Source of the DNA: Yinghuangia seranimata | Lineage (GTDB): Bacteria > Actinomycetota > Actinomycetes > Streptomycetales > Streptomycetaceae | Direction: 5' to 3' | Assembly: GCF_029953285.1 (NCBI RefSeq) | Contig: NZ_JASAOI010000044.1 | Span: 60,629-124,628 of the forward strand | Length of the DNA stretch: 64,000 bases | Part shown: positions 33,874-41,831 of the stretch, one piece after another | Position numbering within the stretch: position 1 is the first letter of the stretch | Layout: the number at the start of each line of letters is the position of its first letter | Made by a program: the position numbers and the translations under genes | The notes under the pieces: generated by a model | Told to the model about the DNA's origin: nothing | Database searches by the model: none | Seen by the model: the letters and a program-made list of their open reading frames with translations, nothing else

Positions 33874-34179
33874 AAGCCCATCCCACCACCGCACCGGGCC
33901 CACGGCGAAGCCGGGTTGCGTCGGCACCGCATGGCGATCGTCACGGTTTCGCGCGACTCGCGAGCGGAAACCTGTTCGAGGGATTCCGGTATTCGCGCGT
34001 GTAATGACCTAAATGTCTATCCCTCACGGGACCTCCACGAAGTCTCCTTCACCCTTTTGCGTGGACAGCGCCCTCTGGTGGACCCCCGCGGCGATGCGCG
34101 TCGGACACTGGACATGGGGCAACCGCCGGCCACGGCAGGCGGTTGGGGTGAGGCGATCACGGCATCGGGAGTGCGCACC
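33874..34179. other. 306-base gap before the HTH gene
   Basis: No gene is supported here. A locally AT-richer part (about 33990-34030) with GTAATGACCTAAATGTCTAT could hold promoters for either flanking gene. TCCACG and CGTGGA (about 34032-34065) can form a loose stem in the leader of the gene that starts at 34180. Confidence 0.4.
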
Positions 34180-34578
34180 ATGCGGAGGATCTGGGGCGGC
34201 GGCGGGGCCAGCGGGCTCGGCGTGAACGACGTACTGATGAAGGACGCAAGGCTGAGCGTGCCGGCGCGGGGGCTGGCCGTGCACCTGCTCTTATTGCCCG
34301 AGGCGGCGCAGCCCGACCTCGTGCGGTTGGCCTCACGGCCGGGGGAGACCGCCGAGTCGATCGACGGGTATCTGAACGAGCTGGAGGTCGTGGGGTACCT
34401 CCGGCGGCGCACGGTGCGGCCGGAGGCCGCGGGTGCGGGAGGGGTCTCGGCGCCGTCGGCGTACGAGGAGGTCACGGTCTACGCGCAGGCCGGCACCGAC
34501 GACGAGCTCAAGGGTGTGCCGGGCCGGGTCTTCCGGTGGCCGCTCCCGGCGGGCCGGCAGGTGCGCAGCACGTCGTAG
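34180..34578 (+). CDS. Small winged-helix protein with a TTA codon
   Basis: This is a 132-residue protein. GVNDVLMKDARLSVPARGLAVHLLLL (read in parts, about 11-36) and LASRPGETAESIDGYLNELEVVGYL resemble the winged-helix domain found in replication-initiator-like and conserved actinobacterial regulators. The C-terminus is GVPGRVFRWPLPAGRQ. ATG 34180 has GGGAG nine bases upstream. A single TTA codon at 34291-34293 follows CTC, suggesting translation depends on the bldA-type tRNA and hence on development. Targets are unknown. Confidence 0.68.
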   Translation: MRRIWGGGGASGLGVNDVLMKDARLSVPARGLAVHLLLLPEAAQPDLVRLASRPGETAESIDGYLNELEVVGYLRRRTVRPEAAGAGGVSAPSAYEEVTVYAQAGTDDELKGVPGRVFRWPLPAGRQVRSTS

Positions 34579-34657
34579 CCGCACCGTCGCCACGAGGACC
34601 GACGTCGCGATCGAGCGACACTTCCCAGCAGAAGTTACTTGCGGGTAGCATCCTGTT

Positions 34658-35113
34658 GTGACTACCGAATTCGACATCGTCGCCGAAGGCCTCCGCCAGT
34701 CCGTGCCGATGGTCCGCACCCTCGGCCTGGAGTTCGTCGAGCTGAGCCGCGAGCGCGCCGTCCTGCGGCTGCCGGACCAGCCGGACTACCACAACCACCT
34801 GGCCGGCCCGCACGCCGGCGCGATGTTCACGCTCGCCGAGTCGGCGTCCGGCGCGATCGTCATCGCGGCGTTCGGCGACCTGCTCGGCCGCGCCGTGCCG
34901 CTCGCGGTCAACGCGGAGATCCAGTACCGCAAGTTCGCCAAGGGCACCGTCCTGGCGGAGGCCCGCCTCGGCCGTCCGATCGAGGACGTCGTCGCCGAAC
35001 TCGACAAGGGCGAGCGCCCCGAGTTCCCCGTCGCGATCGAGATCCGCATGGAGGACGGCACGCCCACCGCCGAGATGACGGTGCTGTGGACGCTCAAGCC
35101 GAACCGCGCCTGA
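34658..35113 (+). CDS. Hotdog-fold thioesterase-like protein (DUF4442)
   Basis: This is a 151-residue protein of the hotdog fold. HNHLAGPHAGAMFTLAESASG (about 46-66, read in part) is the central helix with the conserved His-Ala-Gly, and NAEIQYRKFAKGTVLAEA forms the following strand pair. It resembles YiiD-type and DUF4442 proteins that cleave acyl-CoA. The acyl group is unknown. GTG 34658 follows TAGCAT by six bases without a ribosome-binding site, so the message is probably leaderless. Confidence 0.8.
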   Translation: MTTEFDIVAEGLRQSVPMVRTLGLEFVELSRERAVLRLPDQPDYHNHLAGPHAGAMFTLAESASGAIVIAAFGDLLGRAVPLAVNAEIQYRKFAKGTVLAEARLGRPIEDVVAELDKGERPEFPVAIEIRMEDGTPTAEMTVLWTLKPNRA

Positions 35114-35317
35114 CCCGCGTCTGACCGCTTCCGGCCGCCGCGCCCGACGCGCACGCCGCCCGCGTGCCGCGAACGCGTGACGAGAGAATCCGCCGCACCG
35201 CCCTGATGTCCCCGGCGCCCACGTGTGCGGGCGCCCGGGCGGTGCGGCGGACCCGCGTGCCGGCCCGCGAACCGGTACGCCGGCCGGCCCGCGCGCCGAC
35301 GGTCGGCGCCGGGCGGC

Positions 35318-35740
35318 CTACAGCGGGTGGTCTTCTCCATCCTCGTCGGGAGTCCCGGCGAGGTCGTGGGCGCGGGTGATCCACTCCGCGTCCTCGGCCG
35401 TGCCGTAGCCGCCGCGCTGCTGCTCCGCGGCCTGCTCCTCGATCCAGCGCAGGTGCGACTCCCATGCGGCCTGCTTGCTCGTGCCCAGCGCGAGGCCGAT
35501 CTGCGACCACGAGGCGCCCGCCTCGCGGGCGGTCCGCACCGTCAACTGGCGTCCGTAGCGGGCCTTGCGGGCGATGACCTCCTCCAGAGCGAGCAGCTCC
35601 AGCGCCTCCGCGCGGGCCAGCGGCGCGATGCCGGGGCCGCCGTTCGCGTCGGCGAAGGCGTGCCGCAGTCGAAGCTCCTCGTAGCGGGCGACGGCCGTCT
35701 GCAAGGTGAGGCCGCGTTCCAGTTCGTTCGGCGTCGTCAT
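35318..35740 (-). CDS. Small helix-turn-helix-like protein, conserved in type
   Basis: This is a 140-residue helical protein. The segment REAGASWSQIGLALGTSKQ (about 73-91) looks like a helix-turn-helix, and the remainder is charged helix, ending WITRAHDLAGTPDEDGEDH. ATG 35740 is chosen where the conserved-looking MTTPNELERGL starts. Three CGTCAAG sites lie 15-48 bases upstream, which suggests autoregulation. It shares its strand with the glutamine-synthetase homologue 51 bases upstream and may be the second gene of that transcript. Confidence 0.65.
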   Translation of the reverse strand: MTTPNELERGLTLQTAVARYEELRLRHAFADANGGPGIAPLARAEALELLALEEVIARKARYGRQLTVRTAREAGASWSQIGLALGTSKQAAWESHLRWIEEQAAEQQRGGYGTAEDAEWITRAHDLAGTPDEDGEDHPL

Positions 35741-35754
35741 GACCCGAGTCTTCG

Positions 35755-35788
35755 CGTCAAGCTGCCCTGACGTCAAGGCGGCTTGACG
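35755..35788 (-). promoter_or_regulatory. CGTCAAG direct and inverted repeats upstream of the HTH-like gene
   Basis: CGTCAAG occurs at 35755-35761 and 35771-35777, and its complement CTTGACG at 35782-35788. The last two form a 7-base inverted repeat with a 4-base spacer. The sites lie between the glutamine-synthetase homologue stop and the small HTH gene. The same GTCAAG/CTTGAC pairing appears in the inner tip of repeat R, which may be chance. Confidence 0.5.
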
Positions 35789-35791
35789 AAA

Positions 35792-37201
35792 TCAGTACCG
35801 CCAGCGCGTCGCCGCGACGACCTCCTCGGGCGTCGCCGCCGCGAACAGCGCCGCCTCACCGCGCCGCACCGCCGCGACCGCGTCGTGCAGCGGATCGCCC
35901 AACGCCTCCCGCAGCACCGTCGAACGGTCGAACGCCGCCACCGACTCCAACAGCCGCTGCGGCAGCCGCTCCGCCGCGGGATCGCGCGCGGGGTCGCCGA
36001 CCGACTCGGGCGGCAGTGTCAGCGACCGGCCCACCCCGTCCAGGCCGGCGGCCAGCACCGCGCCCACCAGCAGATAAGGATTCGCCGCGGCGTCGAAGCA
36101 CTTCAGCTCGGCGTTCGCGCGCGTCTCCGCCTCACCCCGGCTGCCGGTGATCAGCCGCAGTGCCGCCTCGCGGTTCTCCAGCCCCCACGTACGGAACGCC
36201 CCGGCCCACTGCGACGGCACCAGCCGCACATAACTCGCCACCGACGGCGCGCCGATCGCCAGCAGTGCCGGCAGCGCGTCCAAGACACCGGCGAGGAACG
36301 CCTCCGCGTCCGCCGTGAGCCCGTGCGGGCCGGGGCCGCCGTGCATCAGGTTGACGCCGTCGCGCCACAGGCTCAGGTGCAGGTGGCCGCCGTTGCCGAC
36401 CATCCCGGCCGTGACCACGGGAGCGAACGAGCAGCGCAGGTCGTGCCGGGCCGACACGCCGCGGATCGTCTGCCGGACGAGCACACTGTGGTCGGCGGCC
36501 GCCAGCGGATCAGCCGCGGCCGACGACACCTCGAACTGGCCCGGTGCGTACTCGGGATGCAACTGCAGCACGGCCAGGCCCTGGTCGTCGAAGGCCTGCA
36601 GCAGATCGGCGAGGTAGTCCGACAGGTCGACGACACGTTGCATGCCGTACGCCGGGCCCTCCGTCGGGAACACCGGCTCGTCGTGCCGCGACCCGGCCTC
36701 GGCCACCACCCACTCGGTCTCGAACCCGGCCCGCACCTCGAACCCGCGCTCGGCCGCCGCGGCGACCATCCGACGCGCGAAGTCCCGCTGGCAGCCCGGA
36801 TGCGGGACGCCGTCCTGCGTCAGCCGGTCCCCGGGCGCCCACGCCCACCCGGACTGCGCGGCGAGCGGCGTGATCCGGTCCAGATCGGGCACCAGCCGCA
36901 GATCCCCGACGGGACCGCCGATCCACCTGCTGTCGGTCATCGCGTCGTTGACCAGGAACACGTCGAAGCAGGGCGCCGCCCCGACCCCCCACGCCGCCGC
37001 TTCGCCCAACTGCCCGACGGGAACGGCCTTCGCCCGCGTGATCCCGGCGTTGTCCACCCACCCGACGGCCACCCCGACCACCTTGCGATCCCGCAACGCG
37101 GCCGCCACCCCATCCGCCCGCAACCCGCGCGCGGCCCGCGCCTCAGCGGCCCCGGGCGCGGGGAGCGTGGGCGAACGGTGGCTGTTGGAGGTACCCGCCA
37201 T
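35792..37201 (-). CDS. Glutamine-synthetase-family protein (GlnA3/GlnA4-like)
   Basis: This is a 469-residue protein. The N-terminal beta-grasp domain (about 25-120) has GVAVGWVDNAGITRAKAVP, and the catalytic domain has FETEWVVAEAG, QLHPEYAPGQFEVS and GNGGHLHLSLW, the last matching the ammonia/glutamate-site loop of the family. RLVPSQWAGAF and FDAAANPYLLVGAVLAAGLDG follow. In actinomycetes such paralogues glutamylate polyamines or ethanolamine rather than ammonia; which substrate applies here is not clear. ATG 37201 has AGGA upstream. Repeat S copy 2 lies in its 5' region. Confidence 0.85.
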   Translation of the reverse strand: MAGTSNSHRSPTLPAPGAAEARAARGLRADGVAAALRDRKVVGVAVGWVDNAGITRAKAVPVGQLGEAAAWGVGAAPCFDVFLVNDAMTDSRWIGGPVGDLRLVPDLDRITPLAAQSGWAWAPGDRLTQDGVPHPGCQRDFARRMVAAAAERGFEVRAGFETEWVVAEAGSRHDEPVFPTEGPAYGMQRVVDLSDYLADLLQAFDDQGLAVLQLHPEYAPGQFEVSSAAADPLAAADHSVLVRQTIRGVSARHDLRCSFAPVVTAGMVGNGGHLHLSLWRDGVNLMHGGPGPHGLTADAEAFLAGVLDALPALLAIGAPSVASYVRLVPSQWAGAFRTWGLENREAALRLITGSRGEAETRANAELKCFDAAANPYLLVGAVLAAGLDGVGRSLTLPPESVGDPARDPAAERLPQRLLESVAAFDRSTVLREALGDPLHDAVAAVRRGEAALFAAATPEEVVAATRWRY

Positions 37202-37266
37202 GCGCCCAATCCTGACGGTTGGGACAACCCGACCGAAACTCCCTGATCGAGTGATGTCCCGGGCCG

Positions 37267-37346
37267 GTGACGCAAGTGTGACGCGAAGACCCCCCAATGA
37301 GGGAGTTCTGGTGATTCGCATACGTGACGGCACAGTGACCAGGGGG
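37267..37346 (+). repeat. Repeat S, copy 2 (80 bases)
   Basis: It matches 8947-9026 at 76 of 80 positions without gaps. It lies upstream of the glutamine-synthetase homologue and about 14 bases from repeat R copy C, as copy 1 lies about 14 bases from copy A, although here it is next to the opposite end of R. Confidence 0.85.
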
Positions 37347-37360
37347 AGAGCCTGCCGCGC

Positions 37361-37640
37361 CCCACGCTGGAACCGCAACCCGGCAGCGCAACGAACCCCA
37401 GCAACAAACCCCGCCCGGAACCCCAAGCGAAACCGCAGCCCGGCAGGGAAACCAAAACAAAGTGCGTCCACACCCCGCGCCCCTCCCGCCAGGTGCGAGG
37501 TAGTTAGCGCGGACGGCCCGCGGGTCAAGCCGCCCCCTCAACCCCAGAGCAGGTCATCTGAACCAAGGTCAGATACAGCGCGGCTTGAGGCGCGGGCCGT
37601 CCGCGCGAAAATCCAAAAGCGGGAGGGGCGTCAGGCCCCC
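37361..37640 (-). repeat. Dispersed structured repeat R, copy C
   Basis: On the minus strand it follows the plan of copies A, B and D. The outer arms are 37478-37489 and 37619-37630 (12 bases, perfect). The inner arms are 37507-37533 and 37580-37606 (25 of 27 paired). The apical hairpin is ATCTGA/TCAGAT, different in sequence but not in shape from ACAGG/CCTGT in copies A and B. It starts ten bases after the sugar-kinase stop, in that gene's direction, and could end the sugar operon transcript. A GCTGCCGGG-type segment is duplicated at the far end. Confidence 0.83.
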
Positions 37641-38663
37641 TCAGCGGACCAGCCCGACCCCGGTGCGGCCAGCACCCGTAAACGCCCCCCGCAGTCGCCG
37701 TTCCGCCTCCGCCAGCGCTCCCGGCGCGTTCCCATGAAGCGTTTCCAGACCCAGCAAAGCCGCACCCGCGATCGGGGGAACGTCCGCGATCCGGATCCTC
37801 GCATGCGGAGCCGCGTCGGCCAGTCGCAACCCGATCCCGTCGATCAGCCGACGAGGCCGCGCCGCGAGGACCCCTCCGCCCAACGCCACGTCCGCGACTC
37901 GACCCAGCAGGTCCAGCCGACGCAGTGCGGTCGTAGCGAGAACGGCCACCTCCTCAGCCTGCCGATCGAGAATCCGCGCGGCGACCTCGTCCCCTTCATC
38001 GGCCACCCGACAAAGCAAAGGCACGAGCTCATGAAGCCGCTCCCACCCGATCAACCCCAAATGCACGTCGATCGCCACCTGTGTCGCCGTAGCCACACCG
38101 AAGTGCGCCGCGGCCGCCTCGGCCAGCGCCGTCGCGGGCCCGCGCCCGTCCTCGGCCCGTACGGACCACCACATGACCTCTTCGAACAACCCCCCGCCGC
38201 CGCCCCAGTCACCGGTGATCCGTCCCAGCGCGGGAAAACGAACGGTCCCTCCTCCACCTCTCCGTCCGACGCAGTTGATCCCCGCCCCGCAGACCACTCC
38301 GACCGCGTCCGCAGCCGCCGTCCCCGACCGCAGCACCGCGAAGGTGTCGTTCGCGACCGCCGTCGTCACTGCCCAGCCCCGGGCCTGGAGTTCGTCGCGA
38401 AGCCGGTCCTCCTCAACAGGCAGGTCGGCGTTCGCAACACACGCCGACACATGCCCCACCGGCAGAGCGATCCCTGCCGCCCCCACCGCCTCGCGTACCA
38501 ACCCCTCGAGCACATCGACCGCGGCCCCAAGGCTCCGCCCGTGCGGCCGGTACCCGGCCCCCCGCACGGTCGCCAGCACCGTGCCGTCGGCCGCCACCAC
38601 CGCCACGTCGGTCTTCGAGTTGCCGCCGTCGAGGGCGAGGACCACTCGTCGGTCAGAGATCAC
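37641..38663 (-). CDS. BadF/BcrA-family sugar kinase, probably N-acetylglucosamine kinase-like
   Basis: This is a 340-residue ASKHA-fold kinase. The phosphate-1 motif is LALDGGNSKTDVAVV (about 8-22), phosphate-2 lies in GVVCGAGINCVG (about 128-139), and the adenosine region is VALGGGVLAARP (about 277-288). This group includes N-acetylglucosamine kinases. GTG 38663 overlaps the GH4 stop by four bases (GTGA). As last gene of the sugar operon it should phosphorylate the sugar freed by the glycosidase. Repeat R copy C lies ten bases behind its stop. Confidence 0.83.
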   Translation of the reverse strand: MISDRRVVLALDGGNSKTDVAVVAADGTVLATVRGAGYRPHGRSLGAAVDVLEGLVREAVGAAGIALPVGHVSACVANADLPVEEDRLRDELQARGWAVTTAVANDTFAVLRSGTAAADAVGVVCGAGINCVGRRGGGGTVRFPALGRITGDWGGGGGLFEEVMWWSVRAEDGRGPATALAEAAAAHFGVATATQVAIDVHLGLIGWERLHELVPLLCRVADEGDEVAARILDRQAEEVAVLATTALRRLDLLGRVADVALGGGVLAARPRRLIDGIGLRLADAAPHARIRIADVPPIAGAALLGLETLHGNAPGALAEAERRLRGAFTGAGRTGVGLVR

Positions 38664-39943
38664 CGGGCCCACGCCAGGTGTTCCTTCCCGGCCGCGATCA
38701 ACCGGTCGGCGAGCGAGTCGGCCAACCCCACCTGCCCGATCGTCGGATGCGCCAGCAGCGCGTCGAACACCCGGTCGCGCCCACCCCGCAACGCCGCATC
38801 CAAAGCGAGTTCCTCGTACGCCGCGGTATGCGCCACCAGCCCCGCATGCAGCGGCCCGAGCGGCTCCAGAGCGACCGGCACAGGCCCGTCCACCGTCACA
38901 CGGCACGGCACTTCGATCACAGCCTCGTCGGGCAAACCCGCAAACGTCCCGTTGTTCCGCACATCCGCAACCAGCGGAGGAGCATCCGCAGCCGAGCCCA
39001 GCAGCGCGGCCAGCAACTCCACCGCCGCCTCCGAATAGAACGCCCCACCCCGCTGCGACAACAGCTCGGGCTTGGTGTCCAACGTCGGGTCGCCGTACGC
39101 CGTCAGCAGCTGCGCCTCGACCTCAGCCACCGCACTCGCCCTGCTGACCGCCCCCGCCGCCCGCTGCTCCGCGACGACGGCGTCATGCCCCCAGTAGTAC
39201 CTCAAGTAGTAGGAAGGCACCGCGCCGTACCGAACCATCAGGTCCAACGGCACCCCCAACCCCGACGCCAACTCCGCCCCGTGCGAGGCCAGCAACTCCG
39301 GCAGCAGGTCGCGCCCCGCCAGAGCCCCCGAACGCACCCGCACCCCCCGCTCCCACGTCAGGTGGTTGAGCCCCACGTGATCGAGCGAGACCTGGTCGGC
39401 CGGCACCCCCAACAACTCCGCGATACGCCGCTGGTAGCCGATCGCCACATTGCAGAGCCCGACCGCCCGGTGCCCCTCGTCGAGCAGCGCCCGCGTCACG
39501 ATCCCGACCGGATTCGTGAAGTCGATGATCCACGCGTCCGGCGCAACAGCCCGCACCCGCTCAGCCACCGACAGGACAACGGGAACGGTCCGCAGCGCCT
39601 TCGCCAACCCACCCGCCCCGACCGTCTCCTGCCCGACGCACCCGCACTCCAGCGGGAAGGTCTCGTCCCCGAGCCGCGCGGCCTGCCCGCCGACCCGGAG
39701 CTGCAGCAGCACCGCGTCCGCGCCCTCCGCGCCCTTCTCGACGGAGTCCGTCACGACGACCCGCGCGGGATGCCCGTGCCGGGCCAGCATGCGCCGGACC
39801 ACCCCGGCGACCAGCTCCGCACGCTCGGACGCCGGGTCGACCAGCACCAGTTCCTCGAGCGGAAGTACGTCGCGCAACCGCGCGAACCCGTCCGCGAGTT
39901 CCGGCGTGTAGGTGGACCCGCCGCCCACGACGACGAGCTTCAT
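38660..39943 (-). CDS. Family 4 glycoside hydrolase (6-phospho-beta-glucosidase-like)
   Basis: This is a 427-residue NAD+- and metal-dependent hydrolase. KLVVVGGGSTYTPEL is the NAD-binding start, QLRVGGQAARLGDETFPLECG the conserved second region, and GQETVGAGG, FTNPVGIVTRA, LCNVAIG (metal Cys) and LDHVGLNHLTW (metal His) follow. The family usually acts on 6-phosphorylated sugars from PTS uptake, whereas here the operon has an ABC importer and a kinase. ATG 39943 overlaps the permease stop by four bases. Confidence 0.88.
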   Translation of the reverse strand: MKLVVVGGGSTYTPELADGFARLRDVLPLEELVLVDPASERAELVAGVVRRMLARHGHPARVVVTDSVEKGAEGADAVLLQLRVGGQAARLGDETFPLECGCVGQETVGAGGLAKALRTVPVVLSVAERVRAVAPDAWIIDFTNPVGIVTRALLDEGHRAVGLCNVAIGYQRRIAELLGVPADQVSLDHVGLNHLTWERGVRVRSGALAGRDLLPELLASHGAELASGLGVPLDLMVRYGAVPSYYLRYYWGHDAVVAEQRAAGAVSRASAVAEVEAQLLTAYGDPTLDTKPELLSQRGGAFYSEAAVELLAALLGSAADAPPLVADVRNNGTFAGLPDEAVIEVPCRVTVDGPVPVALEPLGPLHAGLVAHTAAYEELALDAALRGGRDRVFDALLAHPTIGQVGLADSLADRLIAAGKEHLAWAR

Positions 39944-40782
39944 CCTTTGACTCCCGTCAGTGTCACACCCTCGATGAACGCCTTCTGGGCGAAGAAGAAC
40001 ACGAGGATGACCGGGGCCATCACCAGCAAGGTGGCGGCCATCGTGAGGTTCCAGTTGGTGTGGTGGGCGCCTTTGAAGGACTCGAGGCCGTAGGACAGCG
40101 TCCACGCCTCCGGGTTCTCGGACGTGTACACCTGCGGCCCGAAGTAGTCGTTCCAGCAGTAGAAGAACTGGAACAGGGCGACCGCGGCGATGGCCGGTTT
40201 GATCATCGGGACGACGATGCGCAGCAGGATCCGCAGTTCGCCGCAGCCGTCCACGCGCGCCGCGTCCAGGTACTCGCTCGGCAGTGTGAGCAGGAACTGC
40301 CGGAGCAGGAAGATGGAGAACGCGTCGCCGAACGCCAGCGGGATGATCAGCGGCCACAAGGTGCCGGACAGGCCCATGTCCTCGGACCAGAAGATGTACA
40401 TCGGGATGATGATGACCTGCGGCGGCAGCATCATCGTCGCGATGACGGCCATGAGCGCGACGCCGCGGAAGCGGAAACGGAACCGCGCCAGGGCGTACGC
40501 CACGGGCAGGCTGGAGATCAGGCACAGGGTGGTGCCGCTCACCGCGTAGATGAGCGTGTTGCGCCACCACGTCCCGAAACCCGGCGTGTTGAAGATGTCG
40601 CTGTAGTTGCTCCACCGCCACTCGTGCGGCCACAGCGACGGCGTCAGCGTCTGACGGTCGGTCATCACCGAGGTCAGGAACAGGAACACGAACGGCAGCG
40701 CGAAGAACAGGACGGCGGCCACGGCGAGCGTGTGCACGGCGATCCAGTGCAGCACCCGCTGGGTGCCGACTCCGTGTCTCAT
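39940..40782 (-). CDS. Sugar ABC transporter permease, MalG type
   Basis: This is a 280-residue membrane protein with six predicted helices. EYLDAARVDGCGELRILLRI (about 166-185) is the EAA loop that contacts the ATPase, and MLPPQVIIIPMY is the typical preceding helix. No ATPase gene is in the operon, so a shared MsiK-type ATPase encoded elsewhere is likely. It lies one base from the upstream permease gene and overlaps the GH4 gene by four bases. Confidence 0.9.
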   Translation of the reverse strand: MRHGVGTQRVLHWIAVHTLAVAAVLFFALPFVFLFLTSVMTDRQTLTPSLWPHEWRWSNYSDIFNTPGFGTWWRNTLIYAVSGTTLCLISSLPVAYALARFRFRFRGVALMAVIATMMLPPQVIIIPMYIFWSEDMGLSGTLWPLIIPLAFGDAFSIFLLRQFLLTLPSEYLDAARVDGCGELRILLRIVVPMIKPAIAAVALFQFFYCWNDYFGPQVYTSENPEAWTLSYGLESFKGAHHTNWNLTMAATLLVMAPVILVFFFAQKAFIEGVTLTGVKG

Positions 40783-40783
40783 C

Positions 40784-41818
40784 TCAGTCCTCCGCGGTCA
40801 TGAAGCCGGCACGTCGGCGCATCAGCAGAACGGTCGCCAGCATCGCGATGCCGAACAGCAGCAGCGACAGCACGCACGCGACGCCGGTGTCGAAGGAGGA
40901 GAAGCCCTCCTGGTACACGAGTTGGGGCAGCGTCAGGGTGGAACCCTGCGGGTAGCCGGGCTCGAAGCTCTGGCCGGGGGCGCCGATGATGCCGCTCGCG
41001 ACCTTCCCGGCGACCATCGCCTGCGTGTAGTACTGCATCGTCTGGATGACGCCGGTGACCAGGGCGAACAGCACGACCGGCGTGATGGACGGCCACGTGA
41101 CGTAGCGGAAGCGCTGCCAGGGACCCGCGCCGTCGAGCGAGGCGGCCTCGTACTGTTCGCGCGGCACGTCCACCAGGGCGGCGATGAAGATGACCATCAG
41201 GTCGCCGATACCCCACACCGCGAGCATCGCCAGCGCCGGCTTCGCCCAGGCCGGGTCGTTGAACCAGCCGACGTTCGGGATGTGCAGCGTGTCCATGATC
41301 TGGTCGACCGGCCCGGTGGCCGGGTTGAGCAGGAACACGAAGCCGATCGTGGCGGCCACCGGCGGCGCGAGGAACGGCAGGTAGCACAGCGTGCGGAACA
41401 GGCTCGCGCCGCGCTTGAGCCGTACCGCGATCATGCCGACGCCGAGGCCGAACAGCACACGCAGCGGGACCATCACCGCGACGAGCCACAGCGTGTTGCG
41501 CAGCGCCTTGCCGAGCGGCGGGTAGTCCTCGAACACGTAGCGCCAGTTGCGCAGTCCGACCCACTGGGGCGGGTTGATCAGGTCGTAGTGGGTGAACGAG
41601 TAGTAGACCGTCGCGCCCAGCGGGTAGGCGAAGAACACCGCGAACCCGATGAGCCACGGGGACAGGAAGGCGACGGTACGGGCGCCGCGCCGGCGGCGCA
41701 GGGCGCGCAGCCCGGGCGGGGCCTTGACCTTGGCCGGCCGGCCCGGCGGGGCCGCGGCCGACGTGGTGTCGGCGCGCCTCCCCACCGGGCTCGCTGTGCT
41801 TGCCGGGTGTGCTGTCAC
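40784..41818 (-). CDS. Sugar ABC transporter permease, MalF type
   Basis: This is a 344-residue protein with a Pro/Ala/Arg-rich N-terminal extension (about 1-45) and six helices. AFLSPWLIGFAVFFAYPLG opens the membrane part, and EQYEAASLDGAGPWQRFRYV is the EAA loop. LCYLPFLAPPVAATIGFVFL matches MalF-type permeases. It lies 13 bases from the binding-protein gene. Together with the next permease it forms the pore. Confidence 0.9.
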   Translation of the reverse strand: MTAHPASTASPVGRRADTTSAAAPPGRPAKVKAPPGLRALRRRRGARTVAFLSPWLIGFAVFFAYPLGATVYYSFTHYDLINPPQWVGLRNWRYVFEDYPPLGKALRNTLWLVAVMVPLRVLFGLGVGMIAVRLKRGASLFRTLCYLPFLAPPVAATIGFVFLLNPATGPVDQIMDTLHIPNVGWFNDPAWAKPALAMLAVWGIGDLMVIFIAALVDVPREQYEAASLDGAGPWQRFRYVTWPSITPVVLFALVTGVIQTMQYYTQAMVAGKVASGIIGAPGQSFEPGYPQGSTLTLPQLVYQEGFSSFDTGVACVLSLLLFGIAMLATVLLMRRRAGFMTAED

Positions 41819-41831
41819 AGCCGCCGCCGCG

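Noticed and set aside
36642..39038. Plus-strand open frame of about 800 codons
   Set aside because: It runs antisense through the glutamine-synthetase homologue, repeats and sugar kinase genes, all of which have family motifs.
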